From the NCBI GenBank assembly GCA_029857855.1, contig JAOUGG010000227.1, positions 1-5,649 of the forward strand: a stretch of 5,649 bases of DNA, given 5' to 3'. The notes under the pieces are model-generated. The model was not told the DNA's origin. It made no database searches and saw only the letters and a list, made by a program, of their open reading frames with translations. Origin of the DNA: Acidimicrobiia bacterium. GTDB lineage: Bacteria; Actinomycetota; Acidimicrobiia; Acidimicrobiales; SZUA-35. Within the stretch, counting starts at the first letter, position 1. Each line of letters begins with the position of its first letter. Shown here piece after piece: positions 1-5,178 of the stretch. The translations under genes were made by a program, and so were the position numbers.

Positions 1-1234
1 GCAGCGCGATGTCGAACCGGCTCTTGAACACGTGGCGCAGGATCGGGTTGACCGTGGCCTCGTCGGTGCCGGTTTCGAGCTGGTAGCGGACCGTCACCCC
101 CTTCTTGCGTGTCAGCTCGGCCGGCATCACCAGCAGGGGTGACGAGATCGTTTCGTTCGTCTCGGGGTCGAGCCAGTGCAGGAACGCAATGATGAGGCGG
201 AGGCGGCTGTGGCCGGTTTCGAGCCGGACCTTCCGTTCGGCCGAGATCAGCTTGTTGAGCGTTGGGGCCAGGTACGGGGTCTCCTCGAACCGGCACCACT
301 GGGCGAGGTCGACCGACTTGCCGTTGCGCAGGCGGCGGTTGCTGGGATCGGTCCAGGTCAGCAGATCATCGGCTTTGATCCGGTCGACGTTCAGCATCAG
401 CGGCACCGACGCCTCCGTCAGCGACACGCTCGACGCGGTGGGACGGAAGTAGAGCTGGCGGTTACGGCGGGTGGTGTCGAAGACCCGGTCACGCAGGATG
501 GTGAGGACCTGACGGCGCCAGTCGGCGTCGGGCTCGTAGGCCGGGCCGAGATCGAGGTCTGTGGGCAGGTCGCGGTGGTGTTCGAGCCGGGCCACGACGT
601 GGGCCAGGTCGGTCGGGCGTTTGGTGCGGGCCGGCTGCACCATGTCGCTCAACACGTTGAGCACGACCGGGTGGAGATCCGGGTTCAGGCGGCTGGGGTG
701 GCGATGGTGGAGCGCCAGCTCGTTGATGCCCTCGGGGGTGGCGAGGTCGAGGCCGAAGGCGTAGCTGCACAACCAGAGACCGGCGAGGTGCACGTCCGTG
801 AGTTGATCGTGGTGACCGAGCAGCTGCTCCCAGGCCCGGTAGCCGACGACGAACATCGGTCGATCCGGGTGGGGCGGCGACGAGGGATCGGCCGGGTCGA
901 AGACGTCCTCGCTGCGGACCGATCCCCACGGGTTGTCGGCGTCGAGGTCTAGGTGGCGGCGGGCGGCAACCGCCACCCCGGCGTGCTCGGCTCGCGCGGT
1001 GATCGCATCGACGGCCCGGCGGTTGGTCTGTTCGTCGACCCGCTGAGAGCACGTGACGCTGACCTCCTCCCCGTCGTAGTCGACGGCGGCAACGCCGGAC
1101 GCACCGGTGACGAGGCCCTGACGGTGGAGCCCGTCGATCTGGCGGAGCAACGGCAATCCGACGGCGAGCAGGTCGCCGGTTCGGGGCAGGCCGTCCGATG
1201 CGGTGGCCTCGCTCAGTAGGCGGGCGAAGGTCAT
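1..1234 (-). CDS. N-terminal part of a giant DUF4011-type helicase protein with a degenerate protein-kinase C-lobe in front (3' end beyond window)
   Basis: The frame is open from an ATG at 1234 to the left edge: 411 codons with no stop, so the C-terminus is missing. Residues about 239-411 match DUF4011, the N-terminal domain of very large superfamily 1 helicases. W239 starts a WRRQVL...RDRVFDTTRRNRQLYFRP segment (family consensus like W...LLDLTLRNRLLNFR). It is followed by a LIIAFLHWLDPE strand/helix region (348-358), SSPLLVMPAEL (364-374) and NPILRHVFKSRFDI (396-409). Residues about 22-223 resemble a kinase C-lobe: LRQIDGLHRQGLV (30-42) where the HRD helix should be, YRAWEQLLG (132-140) like YMAPEQLLG, TDVHLAGLWL (146-155) like sDVYSLGvvL, and ARTKRPTDLAHVVARL (202-217) like kRPT in the last kinase helix. 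HRD and DFG are absent, so it should be catalytically dead. In the family, helicase motor domains and often a Vsr/DUF559-like nuclease domain follow; none is visible here. The start overlaps the peptidase stop (ATGA), and no strong Shine-Dalgarno sequence is seen, consistent with translational coupling. DUF4011 is well supported; the kinase reading is my inference from motif order. Confidence 0.85.
   Translation of the reverse strand, partial: MTFARLLSEATASDGLPRTGDLLAVGLPLLRQIDGLHRQGLVTGASGVAAVDYDGEEVSVTCSQRVDEQTNRRAVDAITARAEHAGVAVAARRHLDLDADNPWGSVRSEDVFDPADPSSPPHPDRPMFVVGYRAWEQLLGHHDQLTDVHLAGLWLCSYAFGLDLATPEGINELALHHRHPSRLNPDLHPVVLNVLSDMVQPARTKRPTDLAHVVARLEHHRDLPTDLDLGPAYEPDADWRRQVLTILRDRVFDTTRRNRQLYFRPTASSVSLTEASVPLMLNVDRIKADDLLTWTDPSNRRLRNGKSVDLAQWCRFEETPYLAPTLNKLISAERKVRLETGHSRLRLIIAFLHWLDPETNETISSPLLVMPAELTRKKGVTVRYQLETGTDEATVNPILRHVFKSRFDIAL
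1231..1234 (-). promoter_or_regulatory. ATGA stop/start overlap (translational coupling)
   Basis: On the minus strand the four bases read ATGA. TGA (1233-1231) ends the M48-type peptidase and ATG (1234-1232) begins the DUF4011 helicase protein. The 25 bases before this ATG hold only weak purine runs (GGGCGGA), so ribosomes finishing the peptidase probably reinitiate here. This ties the two proteins to one transcript and suggests they work together. Confidence 0.8.
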
Positions 1235-2421
1235 GTCGCCGTGTCCGCCCGCAGCGCGGCCACCTCGGACCTCGTCTGCTCGCTGGCCTTGGCCAGGATC
1301 TTGTCGAACTCGTCGGCCACGCCCTGCCGGTCGGCCTCGGCCGACATGGCCCGCAGATCGGCCAGGTCGTCGACCTCGTCGTCGACCAGCGCCAGGTCGA
1401 CAAGCAGCGAGGCCCCGAACCAGCGGACCGACGGCGCGAGCTCGGTCAGCTCGCCATCGGCGATCGGCTTCGCCCCCGCGAGAATCAAGTCGGGATAGCG
1501 GCGGAGGTAGTCGGTCACCGCATCGGAGGGCGACGAGCCGGTGGCGGTGGCCAGTACCCGGGCCGCCAGTATCTGCAATCGCCGCTGCCCGAGGAGGTCG
1601 AGCCGGTCGAGATCGTCCGGCCCGTTGATCAGGGTGGCGAGCACGGGGTCGGCGACGTGACGCTGCCGGGCCGAGAGGGACGCCAACCGGCACGCCGACA
1701 GACACGCCACCCGGATGTGCAGCTCGGGGTGGGTCCATGCGGTCGTGGCCCGGGAGTCGAGGGCGAGGATGTCCTCCGCCTGACGCAGGTAGGCGGCCGG
1801 GTCGACGTGGCGCAGCCCGGAACCGACCTTCACCATGGCCGCCACTGCGGTGTCGATGTCGTCGACGGCGGCCAGGGCGGCGGCGTCGGCCCACACCTCG
1901 GTGTGCAGGCGGAGGCGGCGGGCCGTCTCGATCACGGTGTCGTCGGCGCCGGGGTCCGACGCCAGCCGGTGGATCATGTGGTCGAGCACCCCGAAGTCGC
2001 CGTCGTCCCGGCGCCACAGGGCGATGTGGGCCAGCTCGTGGGCCAGGATCATCTGCTGCTCGGACGGTTCCAGCAGTTCGAGCAGGTCGCCGCCGAACAC
2101 CACGTTGACCTGGCCGTTCAGCCGGAATACGTGGGCGTTGCGTTCACTCGCTCCGAGCTCCTGGTAGAGCGCCACCGGTTCGGTGATCGCAAACGCGTCG
2201 CGCAGAAGGATGGCGTGGGCCACGAGCACGTCGTGCACGCCTCCGTCGAGTCGGATGGCCGACTTGAGCAACGCCAGCTCGGCCTCGTCGTCGGCCCGGG
2301 CCTCCAGGGTCTTCGACTCGGCGAACCACCGCCACAGCTCGGGCTCGGTGGCGGTGAGCAGATCACGCAGTTCGGCGTGATAGACCGGGGTGGGGAGTTC
2401 AACGAGATCGACGGACGTCAT
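1231..2421 (-). CDS. Soluble M48-type zinc metallopeptidase-like protein
   Basis: This 396-residue protein has the three diagnostic M48 motifs in the right order. The first is a zinc-binding HELAH at 128-132, inside LAHELAHIALW and preceded by the typical SEQQMI helix (120-125). The second is TEVWAD at 174-179, whose E175 and D179 fit the ExxxD element that supplies the third zinc ligand. The third is THPELHIRV at 230-238, matching the THP....RI motif near the end of M48 catalytic domains. Family knowledge predicts a zinc-dependent endopeptidase. Unlike HtpX or Ste24 it has no signal peptide and no membrane-length hydrophobic segment, so it should be cytoplasmic. Residues about 240-396 are a mostly helical tail that I do not recognise. 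It follows the oxidoreductase gene after 32 nt and overlaps the helicase gene by ATGA, so the helicase protein is the likely partner. The substrate is unknown. The fold call is good; proteolytic activity is inferred from the intact motifs. Confidence 0.85.
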   Translation of the reverse strand: MTSVDLVELPTPVYHAELRDLLTATEPELWRWFAESKTLEARADDEAELALLKSAIRLDGGVHDVLVAHAILLRDAFAITEPVALYQELGASERNAHVFRLNGQVNVVFGGDLLELLEPSEQQMILAHELAHIALWRRDDGDFGVLDHMIHRLASDPGADDTVIETARRLRLHTEVWADAAALAAVDDIDTAVAAMVKVGSGLRHVDPAAYLRQAEDILALDSRATTAWTHPELHIRVACLSACRLASLSARQRHVADPVLATLINGPDDLDRLDLLGQRRLQILAARVLATATGSSPSDAVTDYLRRYPDLILAGAKPIADGELTELAPSVRWFGASLLVDLALVDDEVDDLADLRAMSAEADRQGVADEFDKILAKASEQTRSEVAALRADTAT

Positions 2422-2432
2422 GACGATGGCGG

Positions 2433-2439
2433 CTCTCCC
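2433..2439 (-). promoter_or_regulatory. Probable ribosome binding site of the M48-type gene
   Basis: The minus strand reads GGGAGAG here, 11 bases before the ATG at 2421. The spacing is somewhat long, so this supports the start without proving it. The site lies in the 32-nt gap after the oxidoreductase stop. No promoter is obvious in that gap. Confidence 0.45.
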
Positions 2440-2453
2440 GTCGGCCGATCCGG

Positions 2454-3419
2454 TCAGCCGATGACCCGGTTGGCGACTTCGCCCAGCAGGGCGACCCGAC
2501 CGGGGACGTGGCCGTTGCCCGGAGCGTTGAGGGTCAGGCCGTCGAGTCCGGTGGCCATGTATGCCTCAAGGGCCTCACCGACCGTGTCGGGATCACCGTG
2601 GACCAGCATGCCTTTGAGCATCTCGACGGTCTCGTCGTTCCAGCCCTTGGTTGCTGCGACGGCCCGGAGATCGGCGTCGGCCTCCTCCATGGTCGGAGCG
2701 ACGTTGCACATGGCCATCGCCGTGACTGTGATCTCGCTGCGATCCCGGCCCAGCCGTTCGCAGTGACCGGCCAGCGCGTCGAACTTCCGGCTGACCTGGT
2801 CGGGACCGATGCCGACCAGGTTCGACTCATCTGCGTACTGGGCCACCATGCGGAGGGTCTTCTTCTCGCCGTTTCCGCCGATCATGATCGGGACCCGGGA
2901 GATCGGGGGCGGGGAGTTGACGGCGTCGGTCACCTGGTAGTGCTTGCCGTCGAACGACACCGTCTCGCCCCGCAACATCGGCCCGATGATCTGCAGTGCC
3001 TCCTCCAGCTTCTCGAATCGGTCGGTGAACGTGCCGAACTCGTAGCCGAGCGACTGGTGCTCCAACTCGAACCAGCCGGCGCCGATGCCGAGCGTGGCCC
3101 GGCCGCCGGACACGTGGTCGAGTGTGGTGATCTCCTTGGCCAGCAGGGTCGGGTTGCGATAGGTGTTACCGGTGACCAGCGCGGAGAGGCGGACCGTCGA
3201 CGTGTGCTGGGCCAGCGCCGAGAGCAGGGTGTAGCACTCGAGCATCGGCTCGCCGGGGGCGCCGATACCGGGGAGCTGGTAGAAGTGGTCCATGACCAGG
3301 ACCCGGTCGAAGCCGGCTTCCTCCGCCTCCTTGGCTTGGGCGACGATGGCGCCGAACAAGTCGGCGTTGGCGGTGTCGGGGTAGGTGAAGTTTGGGATCT
3401 GGTATCCGAGTCGGGTCAT
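2454..3419 (-). CDS. LLM class F420-dependent oxidoreductase (Rv1855c-like family)
   Basis: This 321-residue protein is a full-length bacterial luciferase-like monooxygenase-fold enzyme (TIM barrel). Visible family landmarks are an opening YQIPNF strand (6-11), MDHFYQLPG (43-51), the SALVTGNTYRNP strand (79-90), SGGRATLGIGAGWFELEH (104-121) with the following GYEFG (125-129), and PIMIGGNGEKKTLRM (177-191). This pattern is typical of the actinobacterial F420-dependent subfamily around Rv1855c (TIGR03560-like). These enzymes use reduced coenzyme F420 (some LLM relatives use FMN) for hydride transfer in the cytoplasm; substrates of this subfamily are largely unknown. The ATG start is supported by GAAGG seven bases upstream. 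It lies 32 nt after the PLP enzyme and 32 nt before the peptidase, so it may be co-transcribed with both. Nothing in the protein points to a role with the helicase. F420 rather than FMN is a family-based inference. Confidence 0.9.
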   Translation of the reverse strand: MTRLGYQIPNFTYPDTANADLFGAIVAQAKEAEEAGFDRVLVMDHFYQLPGIGAPGEPMLECYTLLSALAQHTSTVRLSALVTGNTYRNPTLLAKEITTLDHVSGGRATLGIGAGWFELEHQSLGYEFGTFTDRFEKLEEALQIIGPMLRGETVSFDGKHYQVTDAVNSPPPISRVPIMIGGNGEKKTLRMVAQYADESNLVGIGPDQVSRKFDALAGHCERLGRDRSEITVTAMAMCNVAPTMEEADADLRAVAATKGWNDETVEMLKGMLVHGDPDTVGEALEAYMATGLDGLTLNAPGNGHVPGRVALLGEVANRVIG

Positions 3420-3426
3420 GGGGCTG

Positions 3427-3431
3427 CCTTC
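3427..3431 (-). promoter_or_regulatory. Ribosome binding site of the LLM oxidoreductase
   Basis: GAAGG on the minus strand, seven bases before the ATG at 3419. This fits well and sets the start. Confidence 0.55.
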
Positions 3432-3451
3432 GGTGGTTGACGGGTCTCGCT

Positions 3452-4390
3452 CTACGTGTTGCTCTCAGCATAGAGATCGCCGCTCAGATACTTGAGGCCC
3501 GAGTCGGGTTGGACGGTGACCACCTGGTGGCCGGGCCCGAGGTCCCGAGCCAGTCGCACCGCGGCGGCGATGCTCGCCCCGCCGCTCGGTCCGGTCCAGA
3601 CGCCCTCGGTCCGGGCCACGGCGCGGGCCGTGGCGAACGCCTCGTCGGTGCTGACCGCCTCGACCCTATCGTGGCTGTCGGGGGTGATGAGCTGCGGCAC
3701 GAATCCGACGCCGCCGCCCTCGATTCGATGGGTTCCCGGCGGCTGCCCGGAAATGACCGCCGACTCGGCCGGCTCGACGACGGTCCGCACGACATCGGGC
3801 CAGCGGTCGTGGATCGGCCGGGTCAGGCCCGTGTAGGCACCGCCGACTCCGACGTAGGCGACGGCGCCGTGGATCTCCCCGTCGAGCTGGGTGACCAGCT
3901 CGACGCCGATGCCCAGGTAGCCGTCGAGGGTGTCGAGGTTGTTGAACTGGTCGGTGGGGAATCCTCCGGTTTCCTCGACGATCTCGGCCGCCCGTTCCTG
4001 CATCTGAGGGATGAGGCGGGGATGGATGCCGGTGTCGCTGCGAATGATCTCCAGGTCGGCCCCGAAGGCGATCATCGACTTGAGCTTCTCCTCGGCGAAC
4101 GCGTTCGAGGAGACGATCCGCAGCGGGTAGCCCTTGATCGCGCAGACGAACGCCAGCGACGTTCCGGTGGAACCGCCCGTGTACTCGACGACGGTCTGCC
4201 CGGGCGACAGTTCACCCCGGGCCTCGGCCCCCTCGATCATGGCGAGGGCCATGCGGTCCTTGTAGGAACCGGTGGGGTTGGCCGCCTCCAGCTTGACCCA
4301 GACGTCGGCGGCACCGTCGCCGGGGAACGACGACAGCTTGACCACCGGCGTATTTCCGATGCCCGACAGGGCTCCTGGTCGATGGACCAT
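3452..4390 (-). CDS. PLP-dependent cysteine synthase-family protein
   Basis: This 312-residue protein is a complete fold-type II PLP enzyme of the CysK/CBS family. GNTPVVKL (12-19) is the usual N-terminal signature. NPTGSYKDR (38-46) carries the Schiff-base lysine K44. TGGSTGTSLA (71-80) sits where CysK has the TSGNTG substrate loop. GVGGAYTG (181-188) is the phosphate-binding glycine loop, VEPAESAVISG (205-215) is typical, and GPSGGASIAAAVRLA (267-281) and the PDSGLKYLSGDLY end (295-307) match the C-terminal region. CysK-type enzymes make cysteine from O-acetylserine and sulfide, but relatives run beta-replacement or desulfhydrase reactions. The altered loops (SYKDR, GGSTGT) mean I do not assign a specific substrate or gene symbol. 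It acts in the cytoplasm. The start is fixed by GGAGGT five bases upstream, and the alignment begins within the first dozen residues. It is the first gene after the hairpin terminator. Confidence 0.88.
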   Translation of the reverse strand: MVHRPGALSGIGNTPVVKLSSFPGDGAADVWVKLEAANPTGSYKDRMALAMIEGAEARGELSPGQTVVEYTGGSTGTSLAFVCAIKGYPLRIVSSNAFAEEKLKSMIAFGADLEIIRSDTGIHPRLIPQMQERAAEIVEETGGFPTDQFNNLDTLDGYLGIGVELVTQLDGEIHGAVAYVGVGGAYTGLTRPIHDRWPDVVRTVVEPAESAVISGQPPGTHRIEGGGVGFVPQLITPDSHDRVEAVSTDEAFATARAVARTEGVWTGPSGGASIAAAVRLARDLGPGHQVVTVQPDSGLKYLSGDLYAESNT

Positions 4391-4395
4391 GGGCG

Positions 4396-4401
4396 ACCTC
4401 C
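4396..4401 (-). promoter_or_regulatory. Strong ribosome binding site of the cysteine synthase-family gene
   Basis: GGAGGT on the minus strand, five bases before the ATG at 4390. It is the best Shine-Dalgarno sequence in the window, consistent with independent initiation at the head of a transcription unit. Confidence 0.75.
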
Positions 4402-4408
4402 GGGCCCA

Positions 4409-4435
4409 ACCCTAACACGGAGCCCAGCCCCGCAA
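4409..4435 (-). promoter_or_regulatory. Weak candidate promoter for the cysteine synthase-family gene
   Basis: Between the hairpin and the ribosome binding site the minus strand has TTGCGG (4435-4430), then 15 bases, then TAGGGT (4414-4409). These are poor matches to -35 and -10 boxes with short spacing. The position is sensible because the gene follows a terminator and needs its own promoter, but the sequence match is weak. Confidence 0.22.
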
Positions 4436-4440
4436 GACTT

Positions 4441-4477
4441 GTAGCAAGAAGCGAGGTTCCACCTCGCTTTTTGCTAC
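4441..4477 (-). terminator. Hairpin terminator of the hydrolase unit, possibly bidirectional
   Basis: Two 17-base arms (4441-4457 and 4461-4477) flank a 3-base loop and pair with a single mismatch. The GC-rich core is GCGAGGT/ACCTCGC. In the minus direction the core is followed by TTCTT, and in the plus direction by TTTTT, so either strand could give an intrinsic terminator. The arm contains the hydrolase stop codon TAG (4476-4474), so termination happens immediately at the end of the gene. It separates the two right-hand genes from the four-gene series to the left. Confidence 0.75.
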
Positions 4478-5175
4478 GAGAGTTCGGTGGTGAGGTGTCG
4501 GGCGAGGAATTCGCGGGTCCGCTCCTCGGCCAGGGCGGCGGCCTCCGGGTGGTAGGAGCCGCGGACGTCGCAACTGAAGCCGTGACCGGCGTCGTCATAG
4601 ATGTGGACGATGACCTCGGGGTGGCGTTCGGCGACGGCGCGCACGCCGCCGAGGGGGATGGCGTGGTCGAGGGCGCCGAAGTGCAGCATGGTCGGAACCC
4701 GGGGTGTGCGGTCGATGAAGTCGACGATCTGGCCGCCGTAGTAACCGACAGCGGCCGCGATCGGTAGCGATGCGGCGGCCAGCCACGCCATCGAACCGCC
4801 GTAACAGTAGCCGATGACGGCGACCGGACCGGTGCCCGACACGTGCTCGACCGCAGCGGCCACGTCGAGCACCGAGTCGTCCCACGACAGCTTCTGACGC
4901 AGCGCCCGACCCTGTTCCACGCCCTCGGCGTCGTAGCCGAGCTCGACGCCCCGCTCGACCCGGTCGAACATGGCCGGGGCGATGGCCCGGTAGCCGAAGG
5001 AGGCGTAGCGGTCGACGACCGAACGGATGTGGCTGTTGACCCCGAAGATCTCCTGCACGATGACGACCACGGCGGTCGCCCCATCCGGGTCGACCTCGTA
5101 GGCGTCGAGCTGGTGTCCGTCGGAAGCGGTGAGCTGGGTCATGGCCTCGATGTTAGTCATTGTTGTGTTAGTCAT
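4474..5175 (-). CDS. Dienelactone hydrolase-family alpha/beta hydrolase
   Basis: This is a protein of about 233 residues, normal length for the family. Numbering from the 5175 ATG, QEIFGVN (41-47) holds the glutamate E42 that interacts with the nucleophile in dienelactone hydrolases. GYCYGG (122-127) is the nucleophile elbow with cysteine C124. ALDHAIP (168-174) supplies D170 and DAGHGF (195-200) supplies H198, completing a Cys-Asp-His triad. Characterised members open dienelactones in chlorocatechol breakdown, but most homologues have unknown ester or lactone substrates, and no catechol genes are nearby. It is cytoplasmic with no signal peptide. Starts at 5175, 5160 and 5142 are all in frame. 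I chose 5175 because its ATG overlaps the upstream TAA by 8 bases, suggesting coupling. Homologues usually begin near the MTQLTASDGH segment, so 5142 (222 residues) is also possible. No start has a good Shine-Dalgarno sequence. Confidence 0.88.
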   Translation of the reverse strand: MTNTTMTNIEAMTQLTASDGHQLDAYEVDPDGATAVVVIVQEIFGVNSHIRSVVDRYASFGYRAIAPAMFDRVERGVELGYDAEGVEQGRALRQKLSWDDSVLDVAAAVEHVSGTGPVAVIGYCYGGSMAWLAAASLPIAAAVGYYGGQIVDFIDRTPRVPTMLHFGALDHAIPLGGVRAVAERHPEVIVHIYDDAGHGFSCDVRGSYHPEAAALAEERTREFLARHLTTELS

Positions 5176-5178
5176 TGT
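5151..5178 (-). repeat. 13-base direct repeat duplicating the hydrolase start codon
   Basis: ACAATGACTAACA occurs twice on the minus strand (5178-5166 and 5163-5151) with a 15-base period. Each copy contains an in-frame ATG (5175 and 5160), so the N-terminus reads MTNTTMTNI. The first copy also contains the TAA of the upstream gene. It looks like a small tandem duplication at the gene junction. Confidence 0.7.

Noticed and set aside
176..952. A 258-codon plus-strand frame opposite the helicase
   Set aside because: The minus-strand frame has clear DUF4011 motifs; this one has none and no ribosome binding site.
489..1403. A 304-codon minus-strand frame in another phase
   Set aside because: Its arginine/proline-rich product is the out-of-phase reading of the helicase and the end of the peptidase gene.
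1198..2766. A 522-codon open frame on the plus strand
   Set aside because: It lies antisense to the M48-type and LLM genes, whose motifs are unmistakable. Its composition (V, G, R and Q rich with no domains) is typical of the antisense of GC-rich coding DNA.
3392..4444. A 350-codon plus-strand frame
   Set aside because: It is antisense to the cysteine synthase-family gene and has no recognisable domain.
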